The translations under genes were made by a program, and so were the position numbers. The notes below the pieces were generated by a model, which worked only from the letters and a program-made list of their open reading frames with translations, made no database searches and had not been told where the DNA came from. A DNA stretch of 64,000 nucleotides from Chitinibacter tainanensis DSM 15459 (lineage in GTDB: Bacteria; Pseudomonadota; Gammaproteobacteria; Burkholderiales; Chitinibacteraceae), in contig NZ_AUCN01000009.1 of the NCBI RefSeq assembly GCF_000429785.1, positions 1-64,000 on the forward strand, written 5' to 3'. The stretch's first letter is position 1. Every line of letters starts with the position of its first letter. Shown piece after piece: positions 54,829 through 64,000 of the stretch.

Positions 54829-55077
54829 TTATTTACTTCTTCCAATTATTACAACCAATAGAACTAGCAAAGCCATTACTTGCCACGCCCTAAAAAGTAG
54901 CAATCCAGTCTTGGCTAAAGCAGAGCCTCTTCTAGAGTAAAAAGTCAGCATTTTTGAAATGGTGCCAGACCATTTGTCTTTAAATGTGGGGCGGTACCAA
55001 ATTCGGCAAACAATGCAAAAAGAAGAAATGGCAAAAATAAGTGCCAGTGAATATAGAGAAATTACAAAGTAATTCAT
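54829..55077 (-). CDS. Small two-helix membrane protein, function unknown
   Basis: This 82-residue protein has two likely membrane helices, residues about 3-25 (YFVISLYSLALIFAISSFC) and 62-79 (AWQVMALLVLLVVIIG), joined by a basic loop (YRPTFKDKWSGT). The ATG at 55077 has no strong ribosome site. A+T content is clearly higher than in neighbouring genes, and it sits alone in the gene-poor region between the large repeats and uvrA, so recent acquisition is possible. I do not recognise the family. Confidence 0.5.
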   Translation of the reverse strand: MNYFVISLYSLALIFAISSFCIVCRIWYRPTFKDKWSGTISKMLTFYSRRGSALAKTGLLLFRAWQVMALLVLLVVIIGRSK

Positions 55078-55215
55078 TCAAATAAACGCCACGCCGCAAT
55101 GTAATTGCATTAATCGGTTGGTGCTACATAATAGGCTTAAGGGCCCGCTATACATGAAGCCATGTAGGATAGTTCATGAACCGCGCTGAACTGCAACTTG
55201 ATCAATCGCTAAATT

Positions 55216-55243
55216 GGTGGGTTACGCCTTCGGCTAACTCGCC
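55216..55243. repeat. Short palindromic GGTGGGTTA...TAACTCGCC sequence
   Basis: GGTGGGTTACGCC-TTC-GGCTAACTCGCC is an imperfect inverted repeat of a form found dispersed in many bacterial genomes. No T-run follows it. Confidence 0.45.
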
Positions 55244-55260
55244 CTACGCTAGTTATGCAT

Positions 55261-55308
55261 GGGTATATGTCTGTAGCCCAATCCAATCAATAGCTACAGC
55301 CGTATACC
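55261..55308. repeat. GGGTAT-family palindrome downstream of uvrA
   Basis: GGGTATATGTCTGTAGC (from 55261) pairs imperfectly with GCTACAGCCGTATACC (55293-55308) around an AATCCAATCAATA loop. It ends 12 bases from the uvrA stop. Confidence 0.65.
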
Positions 55309-55319
55309 AATAAAACCAA

Positions 55320-58178
<2,859 letters not shown>

Positions 58179-58283
58179 GGGCGTAGTCCGGCGAACATGG
58201 AACCAAAGATTGTAGCGCGTTCTCTCGCTACTTGATAGTACATAGTACGATTGTTCACCTTGAGTGCTAGGCCGCGCGGCAGA

Positions 58284-58316
58284 TAAAAAAAGACCAGCCC
58301 CGTAATGGGCTGGTCT
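58284..58316 (-). terminator. Terminator of the TonB-receptor gene
   Basis: On the minus strand AGACCAGCCC-ATTACG-GGGCTGGTCT is followed by seven T. Confidence 0.87.
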
Positions 58317-58321
58317 ATCAA

Positions 58322-58385
58322 GGGTATATGCCCCAAGTTATTTTAGATAAACGCTTTGGGGCTAATACCGGCCGGTGGTATATCG
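58322..58385. repeat. GGGTAT-family palindrome after the TonB-receptor gene
   Basis: GGGTATATGCCCCAA (58322-58336) pairs with TTGGGGCTAATACC (58356-58369), followed by GGCCGGTGGTATATC, the same trailing block type as other members. It lies between the receptor stop and its terminator. Confidence 0.7.
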
Positions 58386-58403
58386 GTTTGGCGGTGTGCT
58401 CAA

Positions 58404-60818
58404 TTACCAGCGATAGCTGACGTTGGCGCGCACATCACGGCCGTAGCCAATGGTGCAGAAGGTTTGGCCGCCGCGCTGCACGCTGCATTGGCTGCGGTAT
58501 TCATGATCAAACAGATTGCTCACATTCAGCGCTGCGCGCCATTGTTTGAACTGATAAGCCAGCAAGGCATCGACCACGGTGTAATTGTCATCCATCGGCT
58601 GCTGGCCATTGGCCTGGCGCACATCGCCCGGAATATCGCGCACATGGCGCAGGCCGGCGCCAAACTCCCACCCAGCCCAGCTGTATTTACCCCACACCGA
58701 GGCATTGTGTTTCGGCACATAGGCCGGGCTGCCGCCGGCTTCGCCCGGGCGATTGCTGCGGGTCACTTCGGCATCGATGAATGCGTAGTTGGCAATCAGA
58801 TTGAAGTTGGGCAGCACTTCGCCTTTGGCTTCCAGCTCGAGGCCGCGGCTGCGGATTTCGCCAGTTTGCACTTCCAGGCGTGGGTTTTCGGCCGACTGGG
58901 TGCGCACATTGCGTTTGGTTAGGTCAAAGTAGGAAGCGGTCAAGAGCGCATTCAAGCCCGCGGGCGCGTAGCGCACGCCGGCCTCAAATTGCCGCCCGGT
59001 TTCCGGCTGAAACGGTGCGCCGTAGGCATCTACCGCCGTGGTGGTGCTGAGCACCGGCTGGAATGAGGTTGAGAAGCTGGCATACGGGCTCAGGCCACTG
59101 GCATGCTGATACACCACCCCGGCGCGACCGGTAAAGGCTTCGTCGTCACGGCGGAACGTGCTGCGCTTGAAGGCGTCTTTGGCGGTGAGGCGCGCATCAT
59201 AGTCGGTGTCGGTTTTCACCCGATCATAGCGGCCACCGAGGCTAAACAGCCAGTTGCCCAGCCGGATCTGATCTTGCAGATACAGGCCGGTTTGTTGCTG
59301 CTGGGCGATGTAATGGTCGGTGAGATAGTTGTCTTGCCAATTGGGCGCGCTGTACACCGGCTGCACCAGATCCAGCGGCGCGACTTTGCCATTCAGGCTG
59401 AAAATCCGCAGATTGAGGGTTGAATCGTAGTAATCCACCCCGCTGGTGAGGGTGTGCTGCAGCGCGCCGGTGGCAAACTGGCTTTCCAGGTGCAGATCGC
59501 CCGACCACGATTGCTCATCATCGGGGCGCACCATGCCCAGACGATTGATGCTGCGGCCGTCGCTGGCCAGCCCGCGGTTGCGGATTTCGTAGCGCTGGTT
59601 TTCGCCATCCATATAACGGGCTTTGGCGCGCAGTGTCAGGCCCGGTTGCAGCTGATGCTCGCCTTCAGCGGTAAATGACCAGCTTTCTTTATGATGACCC
59701 GAGCCGGGGCCGGCGACGTTGAGGCTGCTTTTCGCTGGGCCGGCCTTGGTCTCAAGATAGTAGGGGGCGATAAAGCCGCTGTCATCACGCTGGTATTGCG
59801 CCAGAAGGGTGAGCTTGCTGCGCTCGTTCTGCCAGCTGATGGCCGGGGCGACGTACAGGCGATTGTTTTCGAGGTAATCCCACTGGGTATTGGCTTCGCG
59901 CGCCAAGGCGGTGAGGCGGAAGAGTGTGCTGCCATCGCTGCTGAGCTGGCCGCCCACATCCACGGCGCCTTGCCACAGCTGATGGCTGCCGGCGGTGAGC
60001 TGGACTTCGTTTTGCTGCTGGGCATGCGGGCGCTTGCTCACGGCATTCACAATCCCACCCGGTGCCGATTGGCCGTAGGTGACCGAGGCCGGGCCTTTGA
60101 TGATTTCCAGCCGCTCTAGCCCATACATTTCCAGATTGGCCATAAAGCCGTTGTGCACATAGCGCATCCCATCGCGATACAGGCCGGCGCCGGTGAGGTT
60201 AAAGCCACGCACCACCACATCATCATCGGTGAGCGCCGAATCAAACGGCCGCACCCCGGCGGTGTAGCGGGTGGCTTCACTTACGCTTTGCGCGGCCTGA
60301 TCTTGCAACTGATCGCGGGTGATGATCGCCACGCCTTGCACGGTTTCGGTGACATCCTGCTCGCTTTTGCCCGCCGAGCCGGTCTTGCGCGCGACATAGC
60401 CGGCTACCGGGCCAGTGGCGCTTTCGGAATTGGCTTTTACCTCCACGGTGGGCAAGGTGACGGCGCCAGCCGAGGCCACCACGGCCAGCGGGCGAATACC
60501 GGTGACATTCACCACCGGCAGCGTGACCAGTGGTCGGGCGCGCAGGCTGAGATTGCCGTGGCCATCTTCCACGATGTCGAGCTCGGCATCCTGGATTAGT
60601 TGTTGCAGGCCGGCGCGCGGCGCTACTTCGCCGCGCAAGCCCGCTGTGGTTTTACCTGCCAGCAAGGCGGCATCAACTGAGAGATGCAGGCCTTGTTGCT
60701 GGGCGTAGCGGGTGAGTGCGGGGGCCAATGGGCCGGCCGGAATATCCACGGGCGCAGCCAGCAGTGGCGCGCCCCAGAGCGCCAAAGTGAGGGCAAGGGG
60801 AGTGAAACGCAGATGCAT
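58404..60818 (-). CDS. TonB-dependent siderophore receptor with STN signalling domain
   Basis: This outer-membrane receptor of about 804 residues imports a ferric siderophore with TonB energy. Order: signal peptide (PLALTLALWGAPLLAA), STN signalling domain (about 22-95, LAPALTRYAQQQGLHLSVDAAL), linker, plug domain (about 150-260, containing GLERLEIIKGPASVTYGQ and PGGIVNAVSKRP) and a 22-strand barrel ending in YRW. The STN domain fits control by the adjacent FecR-FecI pair. The ATG at 60818 is preferred, with GGA upstream; ATGs at 60833 and 60854 are alternatives. A Fur-box-like sequence lies about 110-130 bases upstream. The siderophore is unknown. Confidence 0.93.
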   Translation of the reverse strand: MHLRFTPLALTLALWGAPLLAAPVDIPAGPLAPALTRYAQQQGLHLSVDAALLAGKTTAGLRGEVAPRAGLQQLIQDAELDIVEDGHGNLSLRARPLVTLPVVNVTGIRPLAVVASAGAVTLPTVEVKANSESATGPVAGYVARKTGSAGKSEQDVTETVQGVAIITRDQLQDQAAQSVSEATRYTAGVRPFDSALTDDDVVVRGFNLTGAGLYRDGMRYVHNGFMANLEMYGLERLEIIKGPASVTYGQSAPGGIVNAVSKRPHAQQQNEVQLTAGSHQLWQGAVDVGGQLSSDGSTLFRLTALAREANTQWDYLENNRLYVAPAISWQNERSKLTLLAQYQRDDSGFIAPYYLETKAGPAKSSLNVAGPGSGHHKESWSFTAEGEHQLQPGLTLRAKARYMDGENQRYEIRNRGLASDGRSINRLGMVRPDDEQSWSGDLHLESQFATGALQHTLTSGVDYYDSTLNLRIFSLNGKVAPLDLVQPVYSAPNWQDNYLTDHYIAQQQQTGLYLQDQIRLGNWLFSLGGRYDRVKTDTDYDARLTAKDAFKRSTFRRDDEAFTGRAGVVYQHASGLSPYASFSTSFQPVLSTTTAVDAYGAPFQPETGRQFEAGVRYAPAGLNALLTASYFDLTKRNVRTQSAENPRLEVQTGEIRSRGLELEAKGEVLPNFNLIANYAFIDAEVTRSNRPGEAGGSPAYVPKHNASVWGKYSWAGWEFGAGLRHVRDIPGDVRQANGQQPMDDNYTVVDALLAYQFKQWRAALNVSNLFDHEYRSQCSVQRGGQTFCTIGYGRDVRANVSYRW

Positions 60819-60927
60819 TTTGGTGTTTTCCATCAACAGCGAGAAGATCCTCACTGCGCATGCCAGTGGCCGGCACTAAAAAGGGCAAGGCTGGCCGGGA
60901 CGAATTGGCTAGTGATTTGATCTTTAA

Positions 60928-60946
60928 TTGAAAATAATTCTCGTTA
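60928..60946 (-). promoter_or_regulatory. Fur box upstream of the TonB receptor
   Basis: TTGAAAATAATTCTCGTTA matches the Fur consensus with NATA/ATTAT-type half sites. It overlaps the stop codon of fecR. Confidence 0.6.
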
Positions 60947-61858
60947 CTTCGGTTGCAGCCGATACCACCACGGCCAGCGCACCAGCCGCACCGGTAGCGC
61001 CAGCGTGAGGCTGGCCAGTGCCTGCTCGGGCTGATCTAGCGGTAACACTCCCACCACCTGCAACTGCGCCAGCTCGGGCGCGCAATCGATGCGGGCGTGG
61101 CTAAAGCGATCCAGTGCCGCACACACGGCGGGCAGCGACATTTGATACGCCACCAATTGCCGTGTTTGCCAGCTCAGTGGGGCAGCCGCGAGGGCTTGCG
61201 GTGGGCCCAGCCCGCTAGCGCGTACTGCGCGCTGCTCGCCGGCTTGCACAAGGCCGCGTATACCGGCCAGGGTATCGACTTGTACGCTATGCTCTTCAAC
61301 GGCTAGCTCGTCATACCCTTCATCAAGGCGCAGGCTGAAGCGGGTGCCCAGCGGGGTGTAGCGGGCGTGCGGCGTACTGAGCTGCCACGGTCGCTGGCCG
61401 GTGCGCACGCCCACTTCGCCGGCCAGCAGACGCAGCTGCACTTGGCTTGGGGTTTCGTGGAGCTGAATTTGGGTGGCGCTGGATAAATACAGCTGACTGC
61501 CATCGGCCAGCGTCAGCGGCAAAATCTCACCGCGCGCGGTGCGATGCGTGGCTTGGGGCTGTTGCATTTCCCAAATCGGCCACGCGCCCGCGCCCAGGCC
61601 CAGTGCCAGCAGCAGCAGGCGCTGGTTGACTTTGCGCCGGGCGGGGCTGGCCAGCAGGCGGCTGCTGCCAGCGGGCAGGGTGGCCATCTGCTGGGTAATG
61701 GCTTCGACCTTGGCCCAGGCCGCCGCATGGGCTGGATCGGCCGCATGCCAGGCTGCCCACTGTGCTTGTTCGGCCGGGCTACAGTGTTCGTCTTGCAGGC
61801 GGGCAAACCAGTCGGCCGCTTGCGCCAATACCTGCGAGTGAGGGTCTAGTCGTTGCAT
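60944..61858 (-). CDS. fecR: FecR-family anti-sigma regulator
   Basis: This 304-residue inner-membrane protein passes the signal from the receptor STN domain to the sigma factor. The N-terminal cytoplasmic part (about 1-65, AADWFARLQDEHCSPAEQAQWAAW) matches the FecR N-terminal domain. One membrane helix (about 80-97, LLLLALGLGAGAWPIWEM) precedes the FecR periplasmic domain (ARGEILPLTLADGSQLYL, LLAGEVGVRTG). It overlaps the sigma gene by 13 bases, indicating coupled translation, and is followed by the receptor. Confidence 0.93.
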   Translation of the reverse strand: MQRLDPHSQVLAQAADWFARLQDEHCSPAEQAQWAAWHAADPAHAAAWAKVEAITQQMATLPAGSSRLLASPARRKVNQRLLLLALGLGAGAWPIWEMQQPQATHRTARGEILPLTLADGSQLYLSSATQIQLHETPSQVQLRLLAGEVGVRTGQRPWQLSTPHARYTPLGTRFSLRLDEGYDELAVEEHSVQVDTLAGIRGLVQAGEQRAVRASGLGPPQALAAAPLSWQTRQLVAYQMSLPAVCAALDRFSHARIDCAPELAQLQVVGVLPLDQPEQALASLTLALPVRLVRWPWWYRLQPK

Positions 61859-62364
61859 GCATCCGCCAGGCTGAGGCAGGCCAGCATCGCGCGGGCCATA
61901 TGGTTTTTGACGCTGCGTTCGCTGATGCCTAACTGTGCGGCAATCTCGCGATAGCTCAGGCCATCGAGCTGGCTAAGCAAAAAGGTGTGTCGCACCACGC
62001 GCGGCAGGCTGGCCAGCAGGCGATCCACTTGGCAGAGCGCTTCCAAGATTAGCTGCTGCGCTTCTACGCTGGGGTGATGTGCATGCGGCAGCTGGCTGAG
62101 TTCCGCCAGCCAGGCTTGCTCCAGATCGCGGCGGCGGCAGTGATTGACCAAAATGCCGTGGGCAATGGTGGTGAGCCAGGCGCGCGGCTCGCTGACCTGC
62201 TGCAATTCCTGCGCCGATTTGCCCAGCACCCGCACAAAGGTATCGTGCGCCAGATCGGCCGCTTGCGCCGAGCAGCGTAATTTGCACCGCAGCCATTGGC
62301 TCAGCCAGCCATGGTGGGACTGATACCAGGTGTCGATTAAGGGAGGAGGGGCAGACTGCGGCAC
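61846..62364 (-). CDS. fecI: FecI-like ECF sigma factor
   Basis: This 172-residue extracytoplasmic-function sigma factor of the iron-starvation group has sigma-2 (about 22-85, CSAQAADLAHDTFVRVL, PRAWLTTIAHGILVNHCRR) and sigma-4 with a helix-turn-helix (LSYREIAAQLGISERSVKNHMARAMLAC). It directs transcription of the TonB receptor gene in response to the siderophore signal via FecR. A near-perfect Fur box lies 13-32 bases upstream of the start, so the operon is induced by iron shortage. Confidence 0.93.
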   Translation of the reverse strand: MPQSAPPPLIDTWYQSHHGWLSQWLRCKLRCSAQAADLAHDTFVRVLGKSAQELQQVSEPRAWLTTIAHGILVNHCRRRDLEQAWLAELSQLPHAHHPSVEAQQLILEALCQVDRLLASLPRVVRHTFLLSQLDGLSYREIAAQLGISERSVKNHMARAMLACLSLADACND

Positions 62365-62376
62365 GGCTTGCTTAAT

Positions 62377-62396
62377 AATTGATAATCATTATCATC
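62377..62396 (-). promoter_or_regulatory. Fur box upstream of fecI
   Basis: AATTGATAATCATTATCATC contains GATAATCATTATC, an exact match to 13 of the 19 bases of the Fur consensus GATAATGATAATCATTATC. Confidence 0.85.
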
Positions 62397-62495
62397 TTAT
62401 CGCGAGCCGGCACTATGCCGCAAGCATGTTGCGTTCGCCGGCGCAGTTGAGCGGGCATTCAGGTAAAATAGCCCGCCTTGGGAGAATAAATCAGC

Positions 62496-63863
62496 ATGAT
62501 GAGTCGTTTGGAAATGCGCGCCGCCACCAGCCTGGCGGGTTTGTATGCGCTGCGCATGTTGGGCATGTTCCTGATCTTGCCGGTGTTTGCCGTCTATGCC
62601 GGCCAGCTGCCGGGTGGGCAGAACCATGCGCTGGTCGGGCTGGCCTTTGGGGCTTATGGCCTCACGCAAGCCTTATTGCAGCTGCCGTTTGGCATGTGGT
62701 CCGATCAGGTGGGCCGCAAAAAAGTGATCTACATCGGTCTGGCGCTGTTTGCGCTGGGCTCGGTGATGTGTGCGCTGGCCGATCATATTGTCTGGCTGAT
62801 TATCGGCCGCGCGGTGCAGGGCGCTGGCGCGATTTCGGCCGCGGTGACCGCGCTGCTGGCCGATTTAACCCGCGAAGAAAACCGCACCAAGGCAATGGCC
62901 ATGATTGGCGGCAGTATCGCCACTACTTTTGCCGTATCGCTGGTAGCTGCGCCTAAGCTCGCGGAGTGGATCGGCCTGCCGGGGATCTTTTTGATGACTG
63001 CCGTGCTGGCGGTGGCGGCTTTGATCGGGGTGTGGAAAGTCATCCCCAATCCGAGCGTGAGCCGCTTTCACTCCGATGCCGAAGCCAATACCCGCCGCTT
63101 GCCGCAAGTGCTGCGCCATCCGCAATTATTGCGGCTGAACTATGGCGTGTTTGCGCTGCATGCGGCGCAAATGGCGATGTTTACCGTGATGCCGCTATTG
63201 CTCACGCAGCGCGGTGGCCTGGATGTTGCGCATCACTGGTATGTGTATTTGCCGGTGGTGTTACTGGGCTTTGTGCTGATGGTGCCGGCGATTATTTATG
63301 GCGAGAAAAAACATCACCTCAAAGAAGTGTTTCTGTTTGCGATTGCGCTGATGTTGCTGGCCCAGCTGGGCATGACCTTGTGGTTGCCCAATCTCAGCGC
63401 GATTGTGCTGTGGCTGGGGCTGTATTTCATCGCCTTTAATATTCTGGAAGCCACGCAACCGAGCCTGATTTCCAAAATTGCCCCGACCGAAGCCAAAGGC
63501 ACGGCGATGGGCGTTTACAACACCTGCCAGGCCGCCAGTATGTTTCTGGGCTCGGCGCTGGCCGGCTGGTTATTTCAGCATTTTGGCAGCGCCACGCCGG
63601 TGTTTGCGCTATGTGCCGGCCTGATGGGCTTGTGGCTCATGGTATCGTGGGGCATGCAGCCGCCGCTGCCGGTGAAAACGCAAATGTTCCACATCGGTGA
63701 AGACTGGCAGGGCAATCCGGCCGAACTGTCTGCTAAACTAGGCGCCATTGACGGCGTAAAAGAAGCCGTTGTCCTGATTGAAGAACGCGTGGCGCTGCTG
63801 AAAGTCCTGCAAGATGGCTGGGATGCAGCAGCGGCACAACAATTGATTGCGGAGACCCATTAA
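62496..63863 (+). CDS. MFS transporter with C-terminal YAM domain (YajR-like)
   Basis: This 455-residue transporter (E. coli YajR is 454) has 12 predicted helices, the MFS motif A region GMWSDQVGRKKVIY and motif B/C features (GRAVQGAGAISAAVTALLADL). A soluble C-terminal ferredoxin-like YAM domain follows (about 390-455, GVKEAVVLIEERVALLKV). The substrate of YajR is not settled. GGGAG stands before the ATG at 62496; the second ATG is at 62499. ssb begins immediately after its stop, so the pair are coupled. Confidence 0.93.
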   Translation: MMSRLEMRAATSLAGLYALRMLGMFLILPVFAVYAGQLPGGQNHALVGLAFGAYGLTQALLQLPFGMWSDQVGRKKVIYIGLALFALGSVMCALADHIVWLIIGRAVQGAGAISAAVTALLADLTREENRTKAMAMIGGSIATTFAVSLVAAPKLAEWIGLPGIFLMTAVLAVAALIGVWKVIPNPSVSRFHSDAEANTRRLPQVLRHPQLLRLNYGVFALHAAQMAMFTVMPLLLTQRGGLDVAHHWYVYLPVVLLGFVLMVPAIIYGEKKHHLKEVFLFAIALMLLAQLGMTLWLPNLSAIVLWLGLYFIAFNILEATQPSLISKIAPTEAKGTAMGVYNTCQAASMFLGSALAGWLFQHFGSATPVFALCAGLMGLWLMVSWGMQPPLPVKTQMFHIGEDWQGNPAELSAKLGAIDGVKEAVVLIEERVALLKVLQDGWDAAAAQQLIAETH

Positions 63864-64000
63864 ATGGCATCGTTAAACAAAGTACTGCTGATCGGCAACC
63901 TCGGTCGCGACCCGGAAACCCGCTTCCTGCCTAGCGGCGGTGCCGTATGCAATTTCTCGATTGCCACCACCGAAAACTGGAAAGACAAAAACACCGGCGC
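63864..64000 (+). CDS. ssb: Single-stranded DNA-binding protein, 5' part
   Basis: The first 45 codons are visible before the window ends. [20 protein letters not shown] and the following [16 protein letters not shown] are the start of the SSB OB-fold. SSB coats single-stranded DNA in replication and repair. The ATG follows the stop of the MFS gene with no gap. The C-terminal acidic tip lies outside the window. Confidence 0.97.
   Translation, partial: MASLNKVLLIGNLGRDPETRFLPSGGAVCNFSIATTENWKDKNTG

Overview
The window looks like chromosomal DNA of a betaproteobacterium of the order Neisseriales, most likely from a Chitinibacteraceae-like lineage. The evidence is betaproteobacterial housekeeping genes (purL, dnaK, uvrA, ssb, gpmI-envC-ctpA), type IV pilus motor genes (pilT, pilU) and a GH20 chitobiase. 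This placement comes from gene content and protein style alone; no database search was possible. Coding density is high and GC-rich. No prophage, complete insertion sequence or CRISPR array is visible.

Layout, left to right. The 3' end of a type I secreted RTX protein (1-1206) is followed by a secreted sphingomyelinase-like phosphodiesterase paired with a lipase-foldase-like protein, a convergent PhoD-like phosphatase, a periplasmic binding protein, a nucleoside deaminase and tRNA-Leu(GAG). Next come a conserved hypothetical gene, purL, an AraC regulator divergent from GH20 hexosaminidase, and the glyoxylate shunt pair aceA-aceB. The heat-shock group grpE-dnaK-dnaJ follows, with two good sigma-32 promoters. 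From 23 to 33 kb lie a LivJ-type binding protein, coaD, purT, an RlmK-like methyltransferase, a DnaQ/GIY-YIG fusion nuclease, a PIG-L deacetylase, a DUF475 membrane protein convergent with an Alx/TerC protein, and TatD.

From 33 to 48 kb: a PEP-CTERM protein, a gluconate module (gntK-gntP with a tandem operator, plus a LacI-type regulator translationally coupled to moeB), gpmI-envC-ctpA, an ArsR-type regulator whose two cysteines are spaced as in persulfide sensors, a thiol-redox operon (cutA-dsbD-tlpA), fxsA, and yggS-proC-yggT. From 48.8 to 53.2 kb pilT-pilU-fimV form a tight twitching/polar-hub cluster. About 1.6 kb of gene-poor DNA follows (53.2-54.8 kb), built from a diverged tandem duplication of a non-coding repeat. 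The right end has uvrA, a Fur-regulated FecI-FecR-TonB receptor cassette, a YajR-like MFS transporter and the start of ssb.

The least explained structure is non-coding. A family of short imperfect palindromes, roughly GGGTATTGCYC - loop - GGGCAATACCCGGTTGGGTAT, recurs just after or across the 3' ends of genes through the window, in several cases supplying the last codons and the stop. It is separate from the rho-independent terminators. The large duplicated repeat at 53.4-54.7 kb is a second unexplained non-coding element.
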